A stretch of DNA of 64,000 nucleotides from NCBI RefSeq assembly GCF_003171515.1, contig NC_089390.1, positions 8,436,274-8,500,273 of the forward strand. Reading direction: 5' to 3'. Source of the DNA: Pyrenophora tritici-repentis. Taxonomy: Eukaryota; Ascomycota; Dothideomycetes; Pleosporales; Pleosporaceae. How positions within the stretch are numbered: position 1 is the stretch's first letter; the number at the start of each line of letters is the position of its first letter. A model generated the notes under the pieces. The model saw nothing but the letters and a program-made list of their open reading frames with translations. It did no database searches and was not told where the DNA came from. Position numbers and translations under genes: made by a program. Of this stretch, positions 45,993 through 56,800 are shown in pieces.

Positions 45993-48900
45993 ATGGCAAC
46001 TTACACCTCCTCCACAGCTGTCACAGCGCGCCTTGCAGCCGACGGCAAAAACTGGAAGGACTGGATTAAACAACTCATCAATTACGCAGCCGCCGATGGC
46101 GCTGTAGCCGTCCTAGATGGCGCTCCGCGCCCAGAATTTGACGCTACAGACGACAAATATCGCATTACCGCCATGCAGCGCCCGATCACTCATCCATTAG
46201 GCACCTCAACAGACGTTATCCAAGCCGAGCTTGACCGTGTCGGCAAACTCAACAAGACTATAGGACCGTTCAACAATGAGGCTCGACAGCTACTTAGAGA
46301 GGACAAGCTTGCGCTTGACTCATGGGTCGCCCGAGATGCCCGACTCCAAAACACCATACTCTCATCCATTGACAAGCCTCTCGTAGCTCAGGTGCGCACT
46401 TGCCCCACCGCCCACGATATGTACAAGGCTCTCAAGGACCTAAACAGCAACGGTGACTACGCCAATGCTGCTCTCGCGTGGACTGCCTTCATCGACCTCC
46501 GCGCTGAGACCCAACCCACAGTCCGCAGCTATATTGGAAAGTTTCGCGAGACAATTAATGACATCACGGTACAAGGCATCACACTTGGATGGAAGAAGCC
46601 TTCAGCAGTACCTGGTACATCCGCCGACCGCGACATCGAAGACCTGCTCATCATCCACTTCCTTCACGGCTTAGCTCGTGTACTCCCACAGTGGGTAGAA
46701 GCTCGCAATAACGACCTCCGCCAAGGCCATACATGGTCTATCGACACGCTCGTCGCGTCACTCGAGGATCACCTACGCCATGCCCCAGATGAGCCCGTGA
46801 AGACTTTCCTCTCCGTCTCTAAACAAGCGGAGGAGAAGCGCGTTCTCACACGCCTAAATGGCCGCGGCAATGGCAACAACAGCAACCAGAACTCTACTCC
46901 TACTCCTTCGTCTCTGCCGACGCGCAATAACAACCAACAGAAGCGTACTCCTCAGCCTGTTGGAATGTGCGATCACTGCAAGCGAGAGCACCCAGGACCT
47001 AATGAGCTTTGCTGGAAACTTCACCCTTCTCTCACCCCAGATAATGTTAAGAAGCGCACCGCAGACAATGCCGCTAAGAAGGCCGCAGCTGCAGCAGCTC
47101 GTACAAACGTTACAGTGGCCAAGAACAGCAACGACGACGATGCTGATCAGTACGATGCTCACTCATACGTGACAGTCGCCACCTTCGTCTCTCCGACTCT
47201 CCTCAAGAAGGCAGTCTCCAATCACGACTATCAACAGCGGTACTGCTACGACACTGCCGCTAACCGGCACGTCTTCAATAACCGCTCGAAATTTTACGAA
47301 TACGCTCCAATCGACAATGACGTACACGGCTCTACCGGATCAACCACCGCCGCCGGCGTTGGCACTGTACGCCTTGAAGTCGTCAAAGCCGACGGAACAA
47401 CAGAGAAGATCTCACTCCAAAACGTCCTCTACTGCCCCGATTTCGCCACCAACGTCATCTCCCAAGCTCCATTCAAGCGCGCGGGAGTGTGGTATCACTC
47501 GGGCAAGGACAAATTGTACACTGCCTCAGATGAGGAGCTAGCTTACTTACCAGAGATCGACGGTATACCCAACTTTCTCGTAGTTACAGAATCCTCCAAG
47601 GCGCCGGCCGCTCTCTCATACGCCTCTCTTGTTTGCTATCGAAGCTCTGCCGATGAGCCCTCATCCTCACGGCCAGCCACCGACTGGCATCATATCATGG
47701 GACACGCTGGAATAGACGCTATTAAGGACACTGCAAAAGTTGTACATGGGATGAAGCTCACTACTTCTACCGTCACCAACTGCGAGCCCTGCGGCCTCTC
47801 CAAATCAAAGCGAAATATCTCTCGAATTCAACAAACTCCACCCAATACAGCGCTTGGCAAGGTCCATGTCGATGTCGTCGGCCCCATCACTATACCTGGA
47901 AAAGATGGAGAGCGTTACTTCATGCCTATCACGGATGGCAAGTCACGCCGACAGTGGCTATTCACATCAGACAGCCGCGCTGTACTAGGCCAACAGCTTA
48001 TTAATTGGTGCAAAGCTATGAAGGCCAAAGGCTTTACCATCACTATCCATACCGACAACGCTCGCGAGTTTATTAACGCCAGCAACAAGCAGTACTTCGA
48101 TAGCGTGGGCATCGAGGTAGTTACGTCACCACCTTATGATGCCACTCGCAATGGTATTGCAGAGCGCGCCAACGGTATCACAGAGGATCGAACTCGCGGA
48201 GCTCTTATTGCAGCCAAGCTTCCTATAAAGCTGTGGCCCTACGCAGCCAAATATATGGCCCGCATTCACAACCTCGTCTCCAACAGCAACCTCCCAGGAA
48301 AGATCACTCCTTTAGAGGCCTGGAATCGCTCTATAGGCTACCCAAACCCAGTCCCAAACGTCGCCAAGATGCACGCTTTCGGCCATGTTGGATACGCCCA
48401 TATACCCGCCCAGAAGCGCGTTAAAGGTGACAAATTTGCACCTCGTGCTCACAAGGGCCACCTCGTCGGTATGATCGGCGAGAACATCTACCAGATGTGG
48501 ATCCCAGAGACTGATGAGATCGTTACCACCGCCTCCGTGCGGTTTGATAGCTACGACTCACCCTCCACTCCTCCATTGTCTCCCATCATCGGCCCTTCAC
48601 CATCACCGAAGGTGCTCCCATTTAAACCTCTCATCAACCGCCTCGCCGACGCCGCTACAACTCCACCCGCTCCTCCGCAAGATGGTGATGGCGGCGATTT
48701 GGACAATCATCAGCTACCTCGTGCTGATGGCGGAGATGGCTTTGATGGTTTCGAGGATGATGATGAAGCTCCACCAGCTCCTCCAACCCGTGGTAACAAC
48801 AAGGCAGCGCGTCGACATGAGATTAACGCGGACCTCAACCCAGCTCATATCATACACGGCCCTCGCAATCGCCGGGCACGTGCTTTCTTCACTTCATCTA

Positions 48901-50561
48901 CTTTTGATCGCTGCTTCGCCATGGCTCTCGTCAAGCCCACTCTCGGCTCAAAGCTTTCAGAACTTCCACCGGAGCCTCGCAACTATCGTCAGTTTCTCAA
49001 ACATCCTCGCCGCGATGATCTACAACTCGCAATGGACGATGAGTACAACGCTCTTATCGCCAACGGTACTTGGCGCCCTGCTACGGCAGAGGAGATTGCC
49101 AAGTATGAGATCATCCCAGGTCAATGGGTGTGGACGTATAAAGGCAACGCTCAAGGCTATCACGTGAAAGACAAGGCTCGCATGGTGGCTTGCGGCAACA
49201 AGCAACAAGAATCAATTTGGTACCGCGAGGTTTACTCCTACGTCGTCCGAACTTCTACGCTCCGCATCCTCCTCGCCCTTGTGGCTTACTTCGATCTAGA
49301 GTGTGAGCAGATCGACATGATTACTGCTTACCTCAACGCTCACCTCGACGACGATGACGTTGTCCTCCTTCGCCTGCCCGCAGGCTGTACTGGCTTTGGG
49401 AATATTGTTCGCCTTCGCCGCGGCATGTACGGCCTCCGTCAGTCAGCCCTATTGTGGTACAACGACCTCAAGGACTCTCTCAAAGATCTCGGCTTCGAGC
49501 CCATCGAAGCAGATCCCTGCGTCTTCGTCAACCCAACAACAAAGGCCATCATAGTCGTGTACGTTGACGACCTTATCCTTATTACACGTGACGTGACCTC
49601 TATGAAGGCACTTAAGTCACAACTCCTCAATCGATACAAGGCTCGTGACCTTGGCCCAATTGGTTTCTACTTGGGAATTCGAATCCTCCGCGATCGTCCC
49701 AACCGCTCTCTCTCTATGACGATGGATAGCTACGTTGATCGCATTGTCGATGAGTATCACCTCGCCAACGCTCCAAAGGCAGACAACCCCCTCCCAAAGT
49801 CGGCCCTCACCCTCATCAAGCGTGATGACATCGCCGACAACAACCTTATACAGCAGTACCAATCGCTCGTCGCGAAGCTACTCTATCCTACCTCCATTAT
49901 TCGCTGTGACCTAGCTTGGCACGTGAACTTCATGGCACGCTTTGCAAACAACCCTACGTTAGAGCAACTGTCACTGCTAAAGCACATGCTCCGCTACTAC
50001 AACGGCACGGCAACTCTCGGCATCAAGTACCAAGGTGACCTTAAAGACGCTAATATGGACGACCCAGATCACATGATAGGCCTTAAGGCCTACAGTGACT
50101 CCGCCCATGGCGACAACAACGAGCGCAAGTCGTCCTCCGGCTACGTCATCAAGATGGCTGGAGGCGTCGTCTCATACAAATCGTACCGCCAGCGCCTCGT
50201 TACTCTCTCCTCCACAGAATCAGAATATATTGCCATGACGTATGCTGCCAAAGAGATCAATTGGCTTCAACGCCTACTCTCTCAGGTTGGATACGTCGGT
50301 AACGACCTCAAGCCCTTCAAGCTGTACACCGATAATCAGCCAGCGCTTAATATGATCCGCAAGGACGGCCATCACGAGCGTACAAAGCACATCGACGCGT
50401 ACTTCAAGTATACAAAGCAGCAGTACAAAGACGGCAACCTCAAGCTCGACTATCTCCCCGGCGTAGAGATGCCCGCCGACGGCCTTACGAAGCCTCTCGA
50501 CAAACAAGAGCACGCTAAGTTCATTGGCCTCATCGATATGGTGAACGTTCCCCGCATGTAG
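45993..50561 (+). CDS. copia Gag-Pol polyprotein
   Basis: This encodes 1522 aa in a single frame; the start is the first ATG of that frame (MATYTSSTAVTARL). It has a Gag region (about 1-310) and a CCHC-like knuckle (CDHCKREHPGPNELC). The aspartic protease site is DTA (Asp420) in YDTAANRHVF rather than DTG/DSG. The GAG-pre-integrase zinc motif is HHIMGH...CEPC, and the integrase triad Asp627-x60-Asp688-x35-Glu724 has D,D-35-E spacing. A Pro/Asp-rich linker precedes reverse transcriptase with YVDD (1190-1193). RNase H follows with KAYSDSAHGD, STESEY and LYTDNQPAL. No frameshift separates gag and pol, so polyprotein cleavage must set the ratio. Everything needed for transposition looks intact. 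Confidence 0.97.
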   Translation: MATYTSSTAVTARLAADGKNWKDWIKQLINYAAADGAVAVLDGAPRPEFDATDDKYRITAMQRPITHPLGTSTDVIQAELDRVGKLNKTIGPFNNEARQLLREDKLALDSWVARDARLQNTILSSIDKPLVAQVRTCPTAHDMYKALKDLNSNGDYANAALAWTAFIDLRAETQPTVRSYIGKFRETINDITVQGITLGWKKPSAVPGTSADRDIEDLLIIHFLHGLARVLPQWVEARNNDLRQGHTWSIDTLVASLEDHLRHAPDEPVKTFLSVSKQAEEKRVLTRLNGRGNGNNSNQNSTPTPSSLPTRNNNQQKRTPQPVGMCDHCKREHPGPNELCWKLHPSLTPDNVKKRTADNAAKKAAAAAARTNVTVAKNSNDDDADQYDAHSYVTVATFVSPTLLKKAVSNHDYQQRYCYDTAANRHVFNNRSKFYEYAPIDNDVHGSTGSTTAAGVGTVRLEVVKADGTTEKISLQNVLYCPDFATNVISQAPFKRAGVWYHSGKDKLYTASDEELAYLPEIDGIPNFLVVTESSKAPAALSYASLVCYRSSADEPSSSRPATDWHHIMGHAGIDAIKDTAKVVHGMKLTTSTVTNCEPCGLSKSKRNISRIQQTPPNTALGKVHVDVVGPITIPGKDGERYFMPITDGKSRRQWLFTSDSRAVLGQQLINWCKAMKAKGFTITIHTDNAREFINASNKQYFDSVGIEVVTSPPYDATRNGIAERANGITEDRTRGALIAAKLPIKLWPYAAKYMARIHNLVSNSNLPGKITPLEAWNRSIGYPNPVPNVAKMHAFGHVGYAHIPAQKRVKGDKFAPRAHKGHLVGMIGENIYQMWIPETDEIVTTASVRFDSYDSPSTPPLSPIIGPSPSPKVLPFKPLINRLADAATTPPAPPQDGDGGDLDNHQLPRADGGDGFDGFEDDDEAPPAPPTRGNNKAARRHEINADLNPAHIIHGPRNRRARAFFTSSTFDRCFAMALVKPTLGSKLSELPPEPRNYRQFLKHPRRDDLQLAMDDEYNALIANGTWRPATAEEIAKYEIIPGQWVWTYKGNAQGYHVKDKARMVACGNKQQESIWYREVYSYVVRTSTLRILLALVAYFDLECEQIDMITAYLNAHLDDDDVVLLRLPAGCTGFGNIVRLRRGMYGLRQSALLWYNDLKDSLKDLGFEPIEADPCVFVNPTTKAIIVVYVDDLILITRDVTSMKALKSQLLNRYKARDLGPIGFYLGIRILRDRPNRSLSMTMDSYVDRIVDEYHLANAPKADNPLPKSALTLIKRDDIADNNLIQQYQSLVAKLLYPTSIIRCDLAWHVNFMARFANNPTLEQLSLLKHMLRYYNGTATLGIKYQGDLKDANMDDPDHMIGLKAYSDSAHGDNNERKSSSGYVIKMAGGVVSYKSYRQRLVTLSSTESEYIAMTYAAKEINWLQRLLSQVGYVGNDLKPFKLYTDNQPALNMIRKDGHHERTKHIDAYFKYTKQQYKDGNLKLDYLPGVEMPADGLTKPLDKQEHAKFIGLIDMVNVPRM

Positions 50562-50640
50562 TCTCTCAAGGCACCTCCAGCGAACGTCTCTTTACGATTT
50601 CCTATACATTTCATTCACTCAGATGGCTTGCCACCTGGTT

Positions 50641-50650
50641 CCGGGGGGTG
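50641..50650 (+). other. polypurine-type tract before the 3' LTR
   Basis: CCGGGGGGTG directly precedes the 3' LTR; the G-run is the likely plus-strand primer. Confidence 0.6.
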
Positions 50651-50822
50651 TGTCGGCCATAGGGCTTATCCCTTGGCTCCTCTTTGGGCAACCAGGCAGC
50701 CACCTATTTACCCGCTAGTACCTTTACGGCCTAGCTCCTTCTCTCCTCCCACTGCGTATATAGACCTCTTCCCGATAGCTCTAATACGACATGATGATTC
50801 TCCCCAACCTTGACGCTTGACA
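50651..50822 (+). repeat. 3' LTR of copia element
   Basis: 172 bp, identical by eye to the 5' LTR. Confidence 0.95.
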
Positions 50823-50827
50823 GTTTC
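50823..50827. repeat. target-site duplication, right copy (GTTTC)
   Basis: Matches the five bases before the 5' LTR. Confidence 0.9.
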
Positions 50828-53800
50828 CACATCACCGTAGATCGGTCTTTTGCTGCGTCCTAGACTACGTGTGCAGGTACCCGCTCCACCACGATTTACT
50901 ACCAGACTTCCCAATCACCGACTTCTCATTGCAATCCTCCGTAACCGGATGTGTAATCGTATATCTATCCGATCAACCAAAAACCGAAAACTTCATATGT
51001 GCAAGCTCGCCTCGGGCCTCGGAAGCTCTCACTGAACCCCAAAAAGCGCATCATCTCCGCAATTACAGATTCCTCCTGCAATCCATGGTCATGATGCCTC
51101 TTCGCCTGTACCCGCGTCATCCATCTATTCTACAGGACGACATTGACTACGGGCCATGAAGCCATAAGCGGCATCGCCGTACGTCGCGCCACTAACACGG
51201 CCTCTACAGCGCGACGTAACTTCATCCAGGATGGACGCTGCATTGCTTCCGTGTTCTTTCTAGAAGGTCTCATCTTTTCAGAAGGTCTAACCTTGTAGCA
51301 CAGAGAGCTAAGTACCTTTGGGGCGCGGGGTGGTGCACAGCGTATATGTTTAGAATGCCGTGAGAGGTGCCGATTGGTGGATAAAACAACATATTCTGCT
51401 TGTGGCGTTTGCGCTTGTGCATTGCACGTTCATTGAGAAATTTAAAGAAAGATAGATATGTTTCAGGTTTGCGCAACTCAGGACATCTTTGGGGAATAGG
51501 GGAGACAATAGAGTTTTGAGATTGGGTGTGGGGCTGTGGTGGTGACGTGGATGATGTGGAATGTAGATGCTGGGTGTTTGGTTACGGGTTACGGGTCACG
51601 TAAAAATTGGCGTTCAAGAGTGAGGACTGCTTAAAAAAAGAGATTCTGGTGGAAAGAGGATAGGAATGGGTGGCTAGAAAGAGTGGATGAAAGTTGGAGC
51701 GGGTCGGAAAACGCCACCTACAGTACCTGATGAAAGATGCTGCCCGATAGAGCGGCATTCCAAAGATACAGTCATGGTATTGACTTTGATTACCCGGTGA
51801 CATCTGTCATGAGGGATTTCAGTGTTCGTCGATGTCCTGGACGCGACGGCTGAAGTTAGTTGTACCGAACCCTTTCTCCGAGATCCCAGGAGGAAACCGC
51901 AAGTCACAGCTTCGCTTCTTACAGACAAAGAGCTAGAGAATTGAGGTTGGTTGATAGAATCGCGCAAGAGATCGTGTTCGAGGTTGACTTAACAAGATGC
52001 ATGTTAGGTTGGTCGAAAACTCTCACGTCCCATCTGCAGCCTCATCGGTTCGCGATGACACTTGTAATCGAGGGGAATATCAACTGCAACATCCGTCATT
52101 ATACTTTGGGAACACTGTAACGAAGATAGGAAGGGTTATACGAATGTCTATACGGGGGGTTGATGTGAAAAGTTTGTGAAGTTGAAGGCATTCAATCTCG
52201 AATGGAGGTTGAGTCATAACTGTTGTACAAAGACATCATCGACAAACCGAGCGACGCAAGCTTCGGCTTCTATGGTCAACAATCAGATTTTATCGCTCTT
52301 AGTAGAGCGAAATGATCCTGACGTACTGGATACTATCTCGAGGATTGCCATTACGAACTTGATGTTGACACACACACAATTCCTACACATGGCGAGAAGT
52401 ACGGAATGATCGACAATATTTTTTGATGGATTAAAGAAATGGAGAATGGGGTTGAAAAAGGGAGAGAAACCTTGTCTGAAGGCCTTCTCAATTTTGCCGG
52501 TTCCCACTGACCGTTCGGACGTGGCGGCTTCAATGAACTTTGGAATAATCGGGCTGTCATCACTCACATATTAAGGGAAACCATTCGAATAACAAGACAA
52601 CGAACGTCCTCAGCTTCCCACCTAGTATAGGCGAAGAGAAAAGTCGATGTCCTAATACTGGCTGTGTCATTCACGTGGACCTGATGGCGAAAGTCCTGGT
52701 GTTTTTCAGTTTTTCGGCCATCTCATGCTGAAACAAGATGCTAATAGAGCTCACTACGCCATTTTGAGAAGCATCTCCTATTCGTCTAGTGCCGCCGCAA
52801 ATTGATGACTGTAAGTTCCACACAATTTTTGCTCATCTGAGGAGCAGCCAACCTTGATGATATCGTGTAGGTACTTGACCAATTCTGGAACTGTAGCAGG
52901 ACTCATAAGTTCTCGTTTACACTTGCCCTGCCATTCGAAGCAAGCGAGGGAGTTAGTCGACTGCCACAAGACACGATAACTGGTTTCGGAGACCTGTACT
53001 TGTCAAGCGTGCCATATCAATACCTCAACGCATTCCTGGAATCTCAAATATGGTCTCGACCTTGATCCCGTTACCCTTTTTATCAACTGGGTACTCAACC
53101 CGTTCTCATAGAGTACCTCGAAATTATTCTGCATGCTTGCAGCTGCATCACAGTCGAGCCAACGCAGTCGCTCTTGCTGAGCACGCAGATTTATAGTACT
53201 ATAGTCTGTAACCTCACATATATACCTATAAACTGGCTTCTAAGGACCCAAGAACCCCAGCCTGAGGACACATTGCGGGCTATAACAGCTGATGTGAATT
53301 CCAAGGATTCCTCCTTTCGGTCCGGGCTGTGAGCAGAAGAGCTGAGGCCGAGATACGTGTCAATGTAATCATATCATACTGTAGTTCCACTGTATGAAAT
53401 TGAACAAAGGAGCTTGGCGACACGAATACGGGAAACATTTGCAGACACAAGACCGATGATGAAATTGACGCACACAGGCTTCTGTGCGCAGCGATCTTCC
53501 TAGCGCCAGGGTCCAGCCCTTGTACGGACACCAGGCTTCTCTGTATTGCGCATGATCTGGTCGCGGCAGCCAGCCAGCCAGCCAGGCTCTTACCTGGTAA
53601 CGGCGGCTAAGCTCATGAGCTTGCCCCTTTTAAGCTTCTTGCGATGTTTGGAGTAACGTCTCCGCAATTGTAGGACCTTTACATGACTTGGCAATCGTCC
53701 AAGGGAAAGAGCTGGATACCACTCATATCAGAGCGGAATATACTCCTAGGCCGCCATACAGCATGAATGTTGGAATACAAACACCTGTTTAAGCCGATGT

Positions 53801-56800
53801 ACTTGATCCACACGGACGACACGGGAGTCTCCTGGCAAACGTGGGGAGTATTGCCGGAAACCCTGCAGCCGACCTGTACCCCACAACTCGGCGAGGAGGC
53901 AGAGTCATGCCAATTGCTTAATCGCTCGATTGTATGAGATGCTAAGACTCGAGGAAAGGCTTTGGTTCGGAAAGTCTTCTGGAAGGCGGTAGCAGCATAT
54001 GGGCGAGAGGGCCGAAGATCCACGAACCTGTTCACTTATTGCATATGTTTCAAGGATGATACACTAAGCGTCTCTTACAACCTGGTTTTACGTACCTCCA
54101 AGTCGCAGTCGGTATGTGGAGATTTGTCGTGGCTAGTAGTTTAGTGTCGGTTGCTGACTGAGGTTCGGCAGTCCTCTGTTATAGCAGTATGGTTACCACT
54201 ATAGTCAGGCCACGCTTTGTCGGCACGTCTTAGGGGCTGGGTTTCACAGCTGAATCCCGATGCAATTGTATAATGTATCAGTGCTGTTTACCAATACTAT
54301 CGCAACCGAAATTTGTCGGCCCGACGGAATGCCGACATTGCAAGAGGCTAGGTACCGGGACTATGCTGTGTTGGTGACGTCAATCAAATCTCCAGGAATC
54401 ACCATCTCGCTTTCTCTCAAAGTGGTTCACGAGTCGCGAAAAGTGCGAGAACGAAAGCGAGAAGACTAGTAGCGGGAACTTCCACTGTATGTGCGAAGCG
54501 AGACGTACCAAGCTTGGGAAGTCGCCTAGACTTACATACTCGACATGACGATCACGCACATGAGTGCCTCCTCGCAGTCCAGAGCGGCCGGTGTAGAGTC
54601 TGGATATGGTTCTCCGCCCGCGAGGCTCAGTCGAGCACCATGCAACCATTATCAAGCCAATTATCGATGATGAAAGCGCATGATTGGTCGAAAAAAGCGT
54701 TTTGGTCAATAAATGACAACAGCAAGTGATAGTTGGCGTTTCTACTGCATTAGCGACGGCTACGTACCGTCCAGATTCTCGGAAACAGGAGCTTTCTGCA
54801 CGTGCTAGGGCCGTGCCGTTGTTGTCCCTTTCAAGTACCTTTACGTACCGCCTTCGTCTGGTGGCCTCGAACGGTACGGACGAGCTTGCTTGGCCCCGAA
54901 CAGTCTCCACATCAGGCCAGCGCAGACTAGGCGCACTCTTTCGGAAGAGAATGCTGGCAACCCATGTGCTAGTCTGGTGTGGCTGCGTGATCAGATTTGC
55001 AAGCTTCACTCTTAGTCTGACATAACGCCAGGATAGTCCAAGTACATCGGTAACAAGGCCGAGGATATCGAGCAGTGACTACAGAGTGCTCTGAGCTCAG
55101 ATCTAACTACACTACTACAAGGTAGCGTACCGGTGGTTCCGAATGTAACGTCTGCCGTCTATTGATTCCATGATGTTTCGCACATTGAAGCGAGTAGTGG
55201 GTTGCAAGGCTAACATTTGAAAGGATGTCGGTTGACGGAAGGATGGCGATGCGCTATCTTCCGCAAAGAGGCGTTTACAGCTTTGACACCTGGTGCTTGG
55301 CTGCCTTCTCGGGATGACGCTCCACAAGGCGAAGTGGAAGTGGAAGCATCGCCAAACGCCCTGATGGGTCAGTGCAGTGGCTTCCACGTCGCGAAAATCA
55401 ATGTTACGCATCCAGTAGGATTGGTAGCAGCTGTATCAAGTTCTGCTCGACCTGACCGGTTTCCTATATCATAGGTCGAGTCTATACTTGTGGCTGACGC
55501 CCGCCTTCACTTACCTCGTCTTACTCCACCGGCTAATGTCAAAAGGCGGGCCCCAAACGGTCGACCATACACTTCTCGCACCCATGTCGTTCCCATAACG
55601 GTCAACCTTGCGCAAGGGGGCCTACCGAGATCTTGACGAATTAACACACGAGCACCTAAGTGTAAGCATCAACGAGGTACTCGGGGGTACAACCGAGCTG
55701 CACCCATGCGTCGAGACACCCCTACCGACCACGTTTCCCACATCTTCAACTGTCGATCAGGTAGGTAGGTAGCCACAGCCCGCACTTCGTTACGATTCCA
55801 TGTAACCACCATCGCATCTCGTCTCTTTCTAGGCGTAGGTAGCAGTAGTAGGAGCTCGGTAATCCTTCTAAGCCAAACAGGCGCATACATTGCATAACGC
55901 ATGCAAGCCTCACGCCAGCCGCACGCCATCTGATCGATCCAGAGCCTTCACTTCCGACACTTTCTTGTTCCGACGTCGTCTTATCCGGCATGACCTCAGA
56001 CCAAAACTAGTCAGAAGCAGAGCAGGCCGACATTCCGGTTTGTGGCTTCAATCTTGAACACCGAACAGCCAGTCGCCGTCAACGGTCGCTCACCGCATTC
56101 CGAACTTCTGGCACCCACATGTTTCATTGTACCAACGTCACCGCACAACTTGCTTTTTCACAAAACTCTCGCTTTTCTCCGCATGCGCCGCCCACTCATA
56201 CGAGTGTGCATGTGCATGCAGGACCTGCGGGCTTTGTGGGGTCTTTCTTTACTTTTTCCCCCAGGACATACCCTTCCTCTTCATCTAAAGAGATTGAGCC
56301 CCTCCATATCGCGACCCTTCTAGAGATTCTTTAGAATGTGGACAAGGCATGGCGTTTGCCGGATACACATGGGTCGAGAACGTGGTGAAGAGAAGGCTAG
56401 ATTGAATCCTGGTGGCACATGCAGCTCTGCCGTGAGAAATACTGTAGTGTCACCATGGTTTGACCCGGGGTTGCCATGCCTCTACACCAGGTTCTGCTCA
56501 CTTGTAGCGGAGAAGAGGGAGGAGACTCCGGCACCGAGGTGTGTAAGTGATGAAGGGGGCGCAGCTTGCGTGTGCAGATGGCTCCTCGATCTGGTAAATC
56601 GCAGAGCTGGTAGATAATTTCAGACTCTTAATAGCACTGTTAAGAAGACCTTTGTACACACACTCTCTCTCTCACACACACATCAGCTACCCGAACAAGG
56701 CCTTTTGTGCATGTGACTCGTGCATGATGAAAGGTCATGGATGTGCTTCAGTCAGAAAAGCTTACCATTACCTACGAATGGTATCATTCCCCGACGCCCC

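Larger units (their letters stand above)
45577..50822 (+). mobile_element. complete Ty1/copia LTR retrotransposon
   Basis: The element is 5246 bp with two 172-bp LTRs (TG...CA ends), a 5-bp target-site duplication GTTTC, a primer-binding site right after the 5' LTR, one long gag-pol frame without stops, and a G-rich polypurine-type tract before the 3' LTR. Domain order protease, integrase, reverse transcriptase, RNase H defines the copia superfamily. I compared the two LTRs base by base and see no difference, so the insertion is recent. It lies in the gap downstream of scc2 and does not break a recognised gene. Confidence 0.97.

Noticed and set aside
51581..51600. Repeated GGTTACGGGTTACGGG, telomere-like
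   Set aside because: The fungal telomere unit is TTAGGG; only two diverged units are present, so it is chance.
54380..55009. A 209-codon minus-strand frame in the gene-poor region
   Set aside because: It begins at GTG, shows no domain, overlaps other random frames and has no splice context.
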